NCBI RefSeq assembly: GCF_000400935.1
Contig: NC_021280.1
Coordinates: forward strand, 992,001 to 1,056,000
From: Spiroplasma chrysopicola DF-1
GTDB taxonomy: Bacteria > Bacillota_I > Bacilli_A > Mycoplasmatales > Mycoplasmataceae
Reading direction: 5' to 3'
Length of the DNA stretch: 64,000 nucleotides
Shown: positions 29,189-39,393 of the stretch, in pieces
Layout of the letters: each line of letters opens with the position of its first letter
Position numbering within the stretch: the first letter of the stretch is position 1
Notes under the pieces: generated by a model
What the model saw: the letters and a program-made list of their open reading frames with translations, nothing else
What the model was told of the DNA's origin: nothing
Database searches by the model: none
Made by a program: the position numbers and the translations under genes

Positions 29189-29804
29189 ATTCTACTAATG
29201 TTTTTATAAAAATATACATATTTAAAATTTCATCTTTATTATAGTCACTTGCTAAAATTCATTCTTCATTTCTTATAATTTTTTTATATGATTTTTCTAG
29301 TTCTTCCAGAAATATTTGATTATTTGATCAATATTTTTTATTTTCAGAAATTAATTTTAATATAAAAGGTTTATAGCCAGAATGAATAAGGATTGATTTT
29401 GAAATTACTGATTCCAAATTTTCAAAAAAACTAGAATTTTTAAATAAATTTAACTCTATAACATCTCTAATAAAAGAAAACATACTTAATATTTTTTGAT
29501 TATTATAATTACTTATTAAGATAAGTTCTTTATTTTTTAAAATTTTTTGTTGTTGTATTTTTAATTTCTTTAAAAATATTTTTATATTTGACCAGTAGTC
29601 ATAATTCTCAAAAATTAGTTTTAAAAGAAATATTTTATACTCTGAAGAGATAAATATTGAAACTGAAATTGTTGATCCCAAATTTCTAAAAAATTCTGAG
29701 TTCTTAATGTCTCTTGAATTATACTTTGCTATTTTTCTCATTTTATTTAATTTTAAAAAATTTCTTTTAGTCATATTTCTATTTTCTTTTTTTAAATTTG
29801 CCAT
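29166..29804 (-). CDS. hypothetical protein of two tandem ~85-residue repeats
   Basis: 212 residues with two TGA Trp; ATG at 29,802-29,804. Repeat 1 (about 38-122) starts EFFRNLGSTISVSIFISSEY; repeat 2 (about 123-211) starts SFFENLESVISKSILIHSGY. Both then carry PFILKLI/KIFLLKLI, YWSN, IFL, and end with an ELNLF/EFNLF motif. The leader MANLKKEN is shared with the next gene upstream. Function unknown. Confidence 0.65.
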
Positions 29805-29887
29805 TTAATATACATTCTTTCTATTTTAGTAATTAATATTTAAATATTTTTAAATTTTTAAAGTTCTGTTTTGCTAAGAAAAATGTT

Positions 29888-30145
29888 TTAACTATTTTTG
29901 CATTCAATGCAACATAAATAATTGTCCTTAATAAAAAAAATATTTATTATTTGTTTGTTGCATATTTCACATTGTCCAATAACATCTTCCATTGGACAAT
30001 TTAATAAATCCAAATAACATTCAGAGCATAGAAACATATTTAACGCGTCAAATTTTCTAAAAGCTAAAGGTCTTATTTTTGCCCCAGCTTCAATGCATAA
30101 CTCACAAAATTGTTGTTTTTTATTTTCTTTTTTTAAATTTTCCAT
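29888..30145 (-). CDS. zinc-finger-like small protein
   Basis: 85 residues, ATG at 30,143-30,145. Four Cys pairs: CELC, CSEC, CEIC and CIEC, so probably two treble-clef or ribbon zinc sites. The first residues (MENLKKENKK) and the upstream leader resemble the 212-residue gene, showing duplication of a gene start. Probable nucleic-acid or protein binding; family not recognised. Confidence 0.65.
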   Translation of the reverse strand: MENLKKENKKQQFCELCIEAGAKIRPLAFRKFDALNMFLCSECYLDLLNCPMEDVIGQCEICNKQIINIFFIKDNYLCCIECKNS

Positions 30146-30168
30146 TTAATGTACAGTCTTTCTATTAA

Positions 30169-30303
30169 TTAGCAACTTAAAGATATCTTTCACTTTTGTA
30201 TTTTTTTATAGCATAAATAATGCATTATCATATTAAATTTATTAACTGTATTACCATGTCTTATTTTTTTATTACAAAAATTACAAATTTCAGATTTCTT
30301 CAT
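30169..30303 (-). CDS. 44-residue CxxC protein
   Basis: ATG at 30,301-30,303, within a few bases of the upstream stop, stop TAA. MKKSEICNFCNKKIRHG has a CxxC and a later H...C, a plausible single zinc finger. One TGA Trp. Small but well packed in the operon. Confidence 0.5.
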
Positions 30304-30307
30304 AACT

Positions 30308-30739
30308 TTATTCTCCTTCTGGTAATTGATCTATTTTTCCTAAACCATCTGACGTAACTATTCACTCATACATATGATTATGAATATCTTCCTCACCATC
30401 AAATTCGCTTGGGGATTTACAATTCTTACAAATATCCTTGTTTTCTATTTTTTCAGTATTAGTATAAGGACATGCTTTAAAAAAATCTTTTTGAGTTAAT
30501 TTTACTTCTTCCTTATTTACTCCATATTTTTCAATAGACCATTCTTGTAGTTGATCTAATGTATTATGTAAAATATTTATTAAATTAATGAAATTTGTTC
30601 CTTCTGAATTTTGTCTGGTTTCTTTCCTAATTACTTCAGCATATCTAAGTCGTTCTAAAATTTCATTACGGTAACTGTCATTACTAATTATTTGTTTTAA
30701 TTTTTTACCATCAATATTTTCTTTAAGTATTTTACTCAT
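30308..30739 (-). CDS. hypothetical protein with Cys pair
   Basis: 143 residues, ATG at 30,737-30,739, one TGA Trp. Helical N-terminal two thirds, then KDICKNCKSPSEFDGEED, a CxxC near the acidic tail. Ends before the 44-residue gene. No family recognised. Confidence 0.65.
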
Positions 30740-30741
30740 AA

Positions 30742-31185
30742 TTAATTAAACCTTCCTATATTTAAATAAGTATCACTTTTGTTAGCTAATGCATTTTGTA
30801 ATTGCATTGCTTGCTGTAAGTATTGTTTTGAATTATTTCTTTTCATTTCTTCAAATGCTTCAAAAAGTTTTTTACCATTTATCGAAATAATTTCTTCAAC
30901 TCCTTTTTCTCCATATACTATTTGTTCATAATCTCTGTTAAAAACGCAGGCTGTCGCAAAATACCCTGTCGGACAATAAATATGCCCTGGATTATTTTCA
31001 CCAACTCCTAAACATGTATTTTCACTTCCACATGGCCATTTTTTGCTGATTTGAAATCATTCTCTTGATCACCAAATAACAGCTTTAGGATTAACTGGCG
31101 ATTGAACTGCAAAAGCTGTTTTCTTTTCAGTTCATTTAACTAAATAACGTTTATTTAAAAAAACTTGTTTTTTAATTTGTTCCAA
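30742..31185 (-). CDS. hypothetical protein, phage-like
   Basis: 147 residues from TTG at 31,183-31,185 with AAAGGAA seven bases upstream; no ATG is available in frame before residue 108. Trp-rich start (four TGA Trp within 40 codons) with WWSREWFQI, a Cys-containing centre (KWPCGSENTCLG, HIYCPTGYF), then a helical Gln/Asn-rich tail. Function unknown. Confidence 0.6.
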
Positions 31186-31201
31186 ATTAGAATGTTCCTT
31201 T

Positions 31202-31606
31202 CTATAAATTTTCTAAATCTTTTAATAATTGTTCCATATCTATTTTTGTATTATTTAATGAATTATTCGTTTTTTTATACATTTGATTAAACTCATCAAT
31301 TCTATTTTGTTTTTTACTATTTGAATTAATGAAATTTTTAATAATCTCACTACCTGGTTTGTAATCGTTCAAATTCTGTAAATCTGTTTTTAAAAATATT
31401 GGATACAGATCTGTATTACTAATACCAACCGTTAAACAGTTAGCAAATCCTTCATCATTAAAAACTCAATTAGCTTTTACATAAAATACTTCCAAATTAA
31501 CACATGGATTATTTATGAAATAACCTATTAATTTACCCTGCTTATTTTCTAAACGATGATAAATTTCAGAATTTAGTATGTATAGATTGTAAATATTCTT
31601 TGCCAT
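31202..31606 (-). CDS. hypothetical protein
   Basis: 134 residues, ATG at 31,604-31,606 after TTAGGAGTTTTAAC; a longer frame from GTG 31,678 is less likely because that site lacks a ribosome binding site. MAKNIYNLYILNSEIYHRLE at the start, a FINNPCVNLEVFYVKANW core, and a helical tail. Unknown. Confidence 0.65.
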
Positions 31607-31616
31607 GTTAAAACTC

Positions 31617-31751
31617 CTAACTAAGCCCCAATCAATGTTGTTGTCACTGATTGGAATCATTGATTTTTTCAGCAACACCCACTCACTGTTTTTTAATCAA
31701 TTTAAAAATCTTTGTTTTAATCATTGATGTGTCGCCAGGGAAAAAAATCAA
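31617..31751 (-). CDS. short basic, Trp-rich protein (start uncertain)
   Basis: 44 codons from TTG at 31,749-31,751, or 34 from an in-frame ATG near 31,720. The TAG overlaps the ribosome binding site of the next gene, as usual in this operon. Sequence includes FFPGDTSMIKTKIFKLIKK and later Trp encoded by TGA. A competing 20-codon frame lies upstream, so a frameshift is possible. Confidence 0.4.
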
Positions 31752-31991
31752 AATTTACGCAATAAAAAACACTTTTCATAATTAGACACTCCTTTCGTCC
31801 TAATTTTTAAAGCTTGATATGTTTAATTTTGAAATTGCGCGCATAAAATAATTTTGTAATATAATTTTTAAAATAAGTAACATTTAAAATGGTAATTAAA
31901 GAAATCAAAATTAGTCACTACGAGTTGAATGATCATTGTAATAGTAAATTATATAAATTAGATGAAGCTGCAAATAATAATTAATTAAGTA

Positions 31992-32183
31992 TTATTTTTT
32001 AATTAGTTCTAAAACTATTTGCATAATTGAACCAATCATTTTTGTCCCTCAATTATTTCCGGTCTTACTATTTAAATTTTCAATATATTTGTGTGTTTCT
32101 TCTCATGTATTTAATTTTATATTTTCTTCGTTTATTTTTTTTACAATTTCAGTAGATATTTTAATAAATATTTCTCTTGCCAT
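31992..32183 (-). CDS. small hypothetical protein at the element's right side
   Basis: 63 residues, ATG at 32,181-32,183 after AAGGAGAAAAA; two TGA Trp. MAREIFIKISTEIVKKINEE then a helical tail (MIGSIMQIVLELIKK). The N-terminal strand-helix look could fit a small DNA-binding protein, but this is weak. It is the last minus-strand gene before the chromosomal junction. Confidence 0.55.
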
Positions 32184-32298
32184 TTTTTCTCCTTATTAAT
32201 TAATATAGTTTGTATTTGACTTTTTGACACATATTTATAGTTGTATTTAATTTTATTTATAGTTAAAAAGTAATGTTCCTGTTGCACTTCCCTTCAAC

Positions 32299-32446
32299 GT
32301 ATATACACTAAATTCTTGAGACTAACCATATTATTATTAGCAAGATTCTAAATGGACTCAATCAGATAGACTAGAAAGGAGATTATCAATAGGAACATAT
32401 CGATAATTAAGTGCTTTAGCTAATCCCAAGAATTTAGTGTATATAC
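32299..32446. mobile_element. MITE-like relic with perfect 20-bp terminal inverted repeats
   Basis: Ends are GTATATACACTAAATTCTTG and its exact reverse complement, 148 bp apart. One interior frame reads SDRLERRLSIGTYR then a stop and LSALA, which recalls the N-terminal helix-turn-helix of IS30-type transposases. No transposase gene remains. No clear target duplication flanks it. Confidence 0.6.
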
Positions 32447-32462
32447 AATTTAAGCAGTAAAA

Positions 32463-32484
32463 AAGACTGAATGATTTCAGTCTT
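32463..32484. terminator. hairpin with T-tract character
   Basis: AAGACTGAA / TTCAGTCTT stem with a 4-base loop preceded by A-rich sequence; could terminate leftward transcription. Confidence 0.5.
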
Positions 32485-32658
32485 CTAGAATGCTTATAAA
32501 ATATGGGTTTTACAACAACCACTTTTTTTATTCGGTCTTTTAAAACAAAAAAATTTTACTATTGCATAACCTTCTAATAGCTAATATTAAAGTTATATTC
32601 TACAATAAAATGACAGCCGACTAAAACGTTCTGCGCGTTACCAAAATCAGGTACAGCG

Positions 32659-32689
32659 TTATTAATTAAAATTTCTTTTTAATTAATAA
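32659..32689. terminator. AT-rich perfect hairpin
   Basis: 13-bp arms TTATTAATTAAAA / TTTTAATTAATAA with a 5-base loop, second hairpin downstream of the D-LDH gene. Confidence 0.4.
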
Positions 32690-32700
32690 TTATTAAATAA

Positions 32701-32723
32701 AAAAGACATATTAAATGTCTTTT
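32701..32723 (-). terminator. intrinsic terminator of the ldh-permease operon
   Basis: AAAAGACAT / ATGTCTTTT stem, 5-base loop, T-rich after the stem on the minus strand, 16 bases after the D-LDH stop. Confidence 0.75.
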
Positions 32724-32738
32724 ATTAATTAAAATTTT

Positions 32739-33743
32739 TTATATTTTATTTTTACATTCTTGCCCACTAAGAATAACTTTTAAATTTTCATAAGTAATTT
32801 CAATCATATTTTTAACTGCCTCATCAGTATAAGAACCAATGTGCGGAGTAATAATTACTCGGGGATATAATTCTAATAATTTATTAGTAATCGCATCCGA
32901 AGTTGGTTGACCCTTAAAGTCTTTGAAGAAAACTGCTCCTTCATTTTCTAAAACATCTAGCCCCACTCCTTTTAAATACCCACTCTTAACCGCTTCATAA
33001 ACTGCTTCTAAATCAGCTAATGGGCCGCGAGCAGCATTAATTAAAACTGACCCTGGTTTCATTCTTGCTAAAAATTCCTTATTAACTAAATGATGATTTT
33101 GTTCTTTAATATAAGGACAATGTAATGAAATCAAATCACTTTCTTTAATTAAAGTATCTAAATCAACATAAGTTAAGATTTTTTTAGCCTGATCACTTTG
33201 ATAAACATCATATCCTAAGACTTTAGCACCCATTCCAGCTCATGCTTTGGCAGCTTCTAAGCCAATGCGCCCTGTACCAATAATTCCAATTGTTGAATTA
33301 CGGATTTCTTTAGCAAACATAAAGTCATCAACTTTAAAATTAGTATGATGTTGACGATCAGCCATATAAAATAAGTTTCGTAATAAAGCATTCCCCATTG
33401 CGACAGCTAATTCACTAACCGCATTTGGTGAATACCCTGGTACATAAGCCATTTTAAAGCCTAATTCATGGGCTTTGTCTAAATCAATGTGGTTATAACC
33501 AACTGTTCTTGTTAATAAGTATTTAATGCCATATTCTTGCATTTTTAACAAGTTTTCCGCTTCACAATCACAATTAGCACGGACCATGACCGCATCATGG
33601 CCCTTCGCTGTAACAATATTATCTTTTGTTAAATATTCTTCTAATAATGTTAATTCATAACCATAGTTTTTATTAAGTTCTTCAAATAATGGGCGTTCAG
33701 TTTTACGAACCCCATAACATACCATTTTAATCTTATTACTCAT
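32739..33743 (-). CDS. D-2-hydroxyacid (D-lactate) dehydrogenase
   Basis: 334 residues, ATG at 33,741-33,743, one TGA Trp near 168. NAD-binding GIIGTGRIGLEAAKA with the Rossmann GxGxxG, then ALINAARG-type INAARGPLAD, catalytic His in ITPHIGSYTDEA, and RTVGYNHIDLDKA. Closest to D-lactate dehydrogenases: reduces pyruvate to D-lactate with NADH in the cytoplasm, regenerating NAD+ for glycolysis. Follows the AEC permease gene with its own GGAGG. Confidence 0.93.
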
Positions 33744-33752
33744 CCGAACCTC

Positions 33753-34964
33753 CTAGTATGTAAATAAGCTTGTTGCCCCAATTGCTGTTGTTACAATTAC
33801 TCAAATTGGTAACACAATAATTGAGAACAAGGTTGCTGTTAATGTTAAATTACTTGTTAATAGTGGTTGTTTTTTATAGTTAATTGAATAAGCCACGATA
33901 ACCGAAGCTGGTGGAGCTGCTAACATAATAACAATTACTGATAGACCAATTGTATCCAAATGTCATGCTCCTGTTGTTTTTCCAATAGCGGCAAAAACAA
34001 TTGTTAATAATAACCCAACTGCTGGGGCAAAAATAACTTTCATCATTGTCCCATATCATACTTTTTTATCAGCCATTGCTTCTTTAAAGTTTCCTTTTGC
34101 TAATGTAATCCCAATTGCTAATCATGCTAATGGGGTACAAATTCCTTCTAAGGTTTTTGTTACTTTAAATAATGGTGGGAAAGTATTGTCCAATCGTAAT
34201 GGTGAAAACAATTTTCCTGAGCCAATAGTTGTTTGATCTGGGACAACTTTAATTCCAGGAATTAATTGCGTTACTCAGAATGTAAAGCCAATTAATGTTG
34301 CAATTAAAATTGGGTTTAAAAAGATTTGTTTTAAATTCGTTACAACAGCTTTTTTCTTTGCTGCTTTAATTTCACCAACTGTTTGTTGCGCCATAGCACT
34401 GTTTTGCCCAACATCAACAATTGTTGACTTAACTGTTTGGGCTTCTGTTGCAACTAAAGTTGCAACTGGTTTACTCATTACAATAAATCCTAATGAATAT
34501 AGGAAAACACGGTACGGAATATTGAAAATATTGGCTGGTACCGATGATTCTTTCCCAAATAAAGCTGTTACAATTGGAATTCCAAAAAATGTTGTTGATG
34601 CGAAAACTGTACACATTGTTAAGGCATCACGAACATCTTTTTCGTATTTAATGTAAAAATACTTTGTTATAATCCCTAATATTATATAAAATAAAAATCC
34701 AACTAATAAAATAGCTAATTGGGTTTTAACTTCCCCAACTGAAGTATCACTCATAAATCCATTAAATGCTAAGGCTGGTAGTCCCACGACCATTACCACT
34801 TTAATTAATACTGCTTCTCAGTCTTTCTTAAAAGTTCCCCGTTTTGTTAAAAATCAACCTAAAAAAATAACAAACATGGTCGCTAAGATTGCGCTTCAAA
34901 AAGCTCAGTCTTTCAAGGTTGTCACAACTGCTTCGCCCACATTTGCTTGTAGATATCACTGCAT
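33753..34964 (-). CDS. AEC-family permease (malate/auxin efflux carrier type)
   Basis: 403 residues, ATG at 34,962-34,964, about ten membrane segments in two bundles of five separated by a charged loop (near KAAKKKAVVTNLKQ). LPALAFNGF and the C-terminal block LAWLAIGITLA...MLAAPPASVIVAYS are typical of the AEC family, which exports or imports organic acids. Its stop TAG overlaps the ribosome binding site of the D-LDH gene, so the pair probably handles lactate or malate together. Confidence 0.88.
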
Positions 34965-35066
34965 ATCTTGTCTCCTTTTCTTAACACTTTTAATAAATTT
35001 GGTACGTATTAGGTACTTAAATATATTATATGCCCGAATTTGATTAAAACTTGGATAAAAAATAAA

Positions 35067-35092
35067 AAATTACTAAAAGATTTTAGTAATTT
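35067..35092. terminator. intrinsic terminator after rplA
   Basis: 12-bp stem AAATTACTAAAA / TTTTAGTAATTT, 2-base loop, with A and T tracts on either side; 12 bases downstream of the rplA stop on the minus strand. Confidence 0.85.
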
Positions 35093-35103
35093 TGTATACA
35101 GAA

Positions 35104-35790
35104 TTATAATTCAATTAAAACTTTGATTCCTGGCCCCATTGTTGTTGAAACAGCAATATTTTTAATATATGCTCCTTTAACAGCAGCTGGTTTAGCACGA
35201 CGAATTGTGTCAAAAATAACATCATAGTTAGCTTTTAAAGCATCTGTTGCAAATGATGTTTTTCCTACAATTGCGTGAATATTCCCGTTTTTATCAACAC
35301 GGTATTCAACTTTCCCTTTTTTAACATCTTCAATTGCTTTCTTAACATCTGGTGTTACTGTTCCAGTTTTAGGGTTTGGCATTAAACCTTTTGGTCCTAA
35401 AATTTTCCCAATTTTTCCTAATTCAGCCATGATATCTGGGGTTGCGATAATAACATCAAAATCAAATCAGTTTTCTTTTTGAATTTTTTCAATTAAGTCT
35501 TTCCCCCCAACAAAGTCTGCCCCAGCTTCTTTTGCATCAGCTTCTTTTGTATTAGTTAAGACTAAAATTTTTTGAGTTTTTCCTGTTCCTTTTGGTAAAA
35601 CAACAGCTCCTCTAATTTGTTGGTCAGCATGACGAGGATCAACATTTAAGTTAAAAGCGACTTCAACTGTTGCGTCAAATTTAGTTGTTGAAGTTTTTTT
35701 AGCAAGTTCTAAAGCTTCTAAAATTGGATAAGGCTTATTAGCTTCCACTAATTTTATTGCTTGGTTATATTTTTTTCCAAATTTAGCCAT
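35104..35790 (-). CDS. rplA: 50S ribosomal protein L1
   Basis: 228 residues, ATG at 35,788-35,790, one TGA Trp near 109. [19 protein letters not shown], the [16 protein letters not shown] block and the signature [20 protein letters not shown] are diagnostic. L1 binds 23S rRNA at the L1 stalk and represses its own operon through the leader. Start overlaps the rplK stop (TAATG). Confidence 0.98.
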
Positions 35791-36227
35791 TATGCTTTCT
35801 TCCCTTCATTTGAAGGCATTCCTTCAACGACAATTCCCATATTACGAGCAGTTCCCGCAATAATTTTCATTGCTGCTTCAACATCATTAGCATTTAAATC
35901 AACTAATTTATATTCCGCAATTTTACGCACATCATCAGCCGTAATCGTTGCCACTTTTTGTTCTTTCGCTTTTGGTGATCCTTTTTGAATTTTAGCCGCT
36001 TTTTTTAATAAAATTGCTGCTGGAGTTGTTTTCAACTCAAATTTAAATGACTTGTCGTCAAATGCTGTAATAACAACGGGAACAACATCTCCCATTCGGT
36101 CTTTTGTTGCATCATTGAATTGAGTACAGAATTGAGGCATATTAATTCCCAATGAAGCCAATTCTGGCCCTGGTTTTGCCTGTCCTGCATTAAACTCTAA
36201 TTTTGCAATTCTTGTAATTTTTGCCAC
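35790..36227 (-). CDS. rplK: 50S ribosomal protein L11
   Basis: 145 residues from GTG at 36,225-36,227; AAGGAGG sits 8 bases upstream, while an upstream in-frame TTG is too close to that site. [20 protein letters not shown] and the C-terminal rRNA-binding domain ([20 protein letters not shown]..., [14 protein letters not shown]) are typical. Part of the GTPase-associated centre. First gene of the rplK-rplA operon. Confidence 0.97.
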   Translation of the reverse strand: MAKITRIAKLEFNAGQAKPGPELASLGINMPQFCTQFNDATKDRMGDVVPVVITAFDDKSFKFELKTTPAAILLKKAAKIQKGSPKAKEQKVATITADDVRKIAEYKLVDLNANDVEAAMKIIAGTARNMGIVVEGMPSNEGKKA

Positions 36228-36257
36228 GAGCAATTCCTCCTTGTTTGCATTCTCGCT

Positions 36258-36291
36258 GTGGTCCTAACGCAAATAAATAATTTGCTACCAC
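36258..36291 (-). promoter_or_regulatory. putative L1-binding autoregulatory leader of rplK-rplA
   Basis: Between promoter and rplK the mRNA folds as GTGGT / ACCAC around GCAAAT / ATTTGC, with unpaired bases between the stems. A short helix with an asymmetric internal loop just upstream of rplK matches how L1 autoregulatory sites are built in bacteria. Recognition is inferred. Confidence 0.5.
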
Positions 36292-36345
36292 ATTTAAGCA
36301 CATTTTGTTCAGTAAAAATACTTATTTAAAATAAGTGCCTATATA

Positions 36346-36374
36346 AATATAACAAGAAATCAGAAGAAATGCAA
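36346..36374 (-). promoter_or_regulatory. rplK-rplA promoter
   Basis: On the minus strand TTGCAT (36,374-36,369), a 17-base spacer and TATATT (36,351-36,346). The leader to the GTG is about 110 bases. Confidence 0.7.
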
Positions 36375-36780
36375 ATGAAATTTAAAATAGGATGGAATAA
36401 ATTATGTGGTTGTTGAGGCATATTTTTGAATGCTTATATTATTAAAATAAGTATTCAGAAGATGAATAGTCTTTTTTACTTACATTTATTAAACCATCCT
36501 TAACAAAAAATACAATGCCAAAAATGCTAATTTTATAAATTAGCTAATAATTTTATTAAAGGTTTAAATTAATATTTTAATTTTTAATATTTAATGTATT
36601 TAAACTGCCTTGACAAATGCACTGTTCCTTGATTTTAAAATTGGCACATAATCTTACTTTGCGATATACTCTTCATTAATAATGTAAGTGTTTTTATTCA
36701 AATATTTTGGAAAAAGTAATTCTTTCTATTTTTAATTTCATCATTATAGTAATTTATAATAATTTCAATAGGATATCTTA
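36375..36780. other. gene-free AT-rich region with a conserved motif and hairpin
   Basis: No gene seen. Near 36,390 it contains GGATGGAATAAATTAT followed by a hairpin (TGAATGCTTAT...ATAAGTATTCA). A close copy of the motif with a similar hairpin lies at about 39,602, on the other side of the repeat-protein gene. Confidence 0.5.
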
Positions 36781-39393
36781 TTAATAAATATTCTTTGTTT
36801 TAATTATAGTTATATTTATTTCAATTGGTAAGGCATTGTCAGCATTAACAATAATTTTGAATGTTCCAGGCTTATAACCAATAATTACTATTCTATCTTC
36901 TTCTAAAATAGCTGAGCCTATTTTTTGCTCAGTTGAGTGGACTCAAACATTTACTAAATCATCAAAATTAATTATATTAATAATTTCTATATTGTTTACA
37001 TATGCAGTCAGATTATAATAATCAACTTTAATTTTTGTATTTGATTTTGTTACAGTAACTGCAATATTAACAGAATTAGCATTATCAGCTGTCACAGTAA
37101 TAATTACTATACCTAAACTTTTTCCATTTATATTAACTTTATTATTAGCAAGATGTGCTATTGCAATTTCTTCATTGTTTGATCATACATGAGGATTTAT
37201 TAAATCATCAAAATTAAGAATAGAAACACTAGTTGGTTTAGTTGTTGTTAAAATAGCTGAAGTTGAACTTAATTGAATATTAATTTTTGGAATTGAATTA
37301 ACAATAATAGTCAATGAAGTAGTTTTACCATTATCAGCTTTAACTTTTACAACTGTTGTTCCTTCTGCTAAACCAGTAATATTAATATTATTATCAATTA
37401 ATCTAGCATTTACAATTGAAGAATCGTCAATTAATAATTGGATATTTTCCAATTCATTAAAATTAATGATTTCAACATTAGTGTTTGAATTAACTTCAAT
37501 TGTTGTTGAATTAGTTAATAAATTAATATCTATTTTTTCTTTTGGATTAACAGTAACATCAATAGTTGCAATAAAAGCATCATTAGCACCTACTAATACA
37601 GAGGTTGTTCCAACAGTTAAACCTTTAATTATAATTGTGTCATCTTCTAAACTAATATCTGCTATTAAATTATTTTGAGCAACTAATTTAATTTCTGATA
37701 AATCAGCAAAGTTAGTAATTACAATATTAGCACTTGCTGTTTCTGTAATTGTTATTTCAGTACGCTCCAAATTAATAGTTTTAAATTGTTTTTGGTTAAC
37801 AATTACATTTAAAATATTACTTATCCCATTAGAAGCAGTTATTGTGATAGTAGTTTCTCCATAAGAAATACCAGTAACTAAAATATTACTTCCTTCCAAT
37901 GTGACACTAGCAATTGATGAATTAAAAACTGCGACTTGAGGATTTACTAAATCAATAAAATTAAGAATTTGAACATTAGTGCTTGAATCTACATCAACTA
38001 TTGCTGATGATGCTGATAAATCAATATTTATTTTAGCGCGTGGTTCTACTGTTACTGCAATTTGATTATCATAAGCATTATCAGCAGTTACTATTATATT
38101 AGTTGTTCCTTGTGCTATACCAATAATATTAATAACATTATCAACTAATTCAGCATTAGCAATCAAAGAATTGTCAGTAGATACTTCAACATTTTCTAAA
38201 TCAATAAAATTAATTATATTAACATTTACTATATTGCTTGTTTGGACACTAGCATTTTGAGAATCTAAATTAATATTAATTTTAGATTTTGGAATAACTC
38301 TTACTGTAACAACTTTAATAAAGCCATTATCAGCTCTAATTAATAATGATGTTGAACCAACATTAATAGCTTTAACAATAACTGCATTATCAAAAATAGA
38401 ATAATTGATAATATTTATATCTTCTACTCATACTTTAACATTAGTTAAACTAATAAAATTAGTAATTTTTACATCAGTACTTTTTCCTACCTCAACTATA
38501 ATTGAATCAGAACTGGTATTAATTCCCCCTCGTAATTGTTGTACTACCTTAGTAGCAATTGAAGTAGTATTACCATTATCAGCTGTAACAGTAATTATTG
38601 TTGATCCTTGTAAATCTCCAATAATGATTATATCATCATTAAAAAGTGCTACCCTAGCAATTAAACTATTGTCTGATGATACTTGAATATTTTTTAAATC
38701 ACTATAATTTAAAATATTAACTACTGAAATTGTATTAATACGAACCACACTTGAATTTGCATTTAAAATAATATTCTCTTTAATATCAGGATTAGGATTC
38801 ACTGATACAGTTACTAATGAATGATAACCATTATCAGCTACAATATTTATTATTGTTGTTCCTACTTTTTTGCCAAAAATATTAATAGTTCCATTTTTGT
38901 AACTTGAATCAACAATAGTATAATCTTTTGGACTAACTCTAATGTTTACAAACTGACTATAGTTTGTAATTAAAACATTTTGTTCAAATCCTTCTTTCAT
39001 TGAAACTGCACTCTTATCTAAAATAATTTGTTTTTTTATTAATTCATGGACTTTAACGCTAACTTCTACCATTTGTTTATTATCAGCTACAATATTAATA
39101 GTTGTTTCACCAACTTTAATACCTGTTATTAATATTTTATTATTTTCTAAAAATACTGATATTAATGATTCATCTCAATTTACTATTTTAACATTTTTTA
39201 AATCATTAAAATTTTTAATAGTAACTTCATCTGTTTGTTTCTCAAGAAGTTCAACTCTTGTTGAGTCCAATATAATTTCTTCTTTTTTTGAGTTTATTGC
39301 TAAAGAAAATATAATAAATATAGTAACAATAGATAATAATGTAGTCATGAACAATAAAGTTAATAACTTTAACATACCGTTGTTATAATGCAT
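36781..39393 (-). CDS. surface protein of ten Ig-like repeats, membrane-anchored
   Basis: 870 residues, ATG at 39,391-39,393, TGA Trp codons joining three frames. An N-terminal membrane anchor (LKLLTLLFMTTLLSIVTIFI) is followed by ten tandem repeats of about 83 residues. Each has the pattern INL...V.I.NF.DL.NI.V..., then a strand block such as INITGLAEGTTVVKVKADNG, then a hydrophobic strand ending VxVN. This resembles BIG_2-type bacterial Ig domains. No C-terminal sorting signal. Expected to project from the cell surface as an adhesin or structural fibre. Few aromatic residues and low sequence complexity. Confidence 0.85.

Larger units (their letters stand above)
32184..32738. other. gene-free junction between mobile element and chromosome
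   Basis: No convincing gene. It contains the 148-bp inverted-repeat unit (32,299-32,446), three hairpins (32,463-32,484; 32,659-32,689; 32,701-32,723) and AT-rich filler. Gene style changes across it from small overlapping accessory genes to housekeeping genes. Confidence 0.6.

Noticed and set aside
31889-31984. 31-codon plus-strand frame starting MVIKEIKISHYEL
   Set aside because: No clear ribosome binding site and too short; it could be a remnant but cannot be supported.
32184-32738. tRNA gene as integration target
   Set aside because: No cloverleaf with a conserved T-loop GTTCRA context could be found at the junction.
37466-38686. Plus-strand frames inside the Ig-repeat gene
   Set aside because: They are mirror frames caused by the repetitive composition of the minus-strand gene; no start signals.
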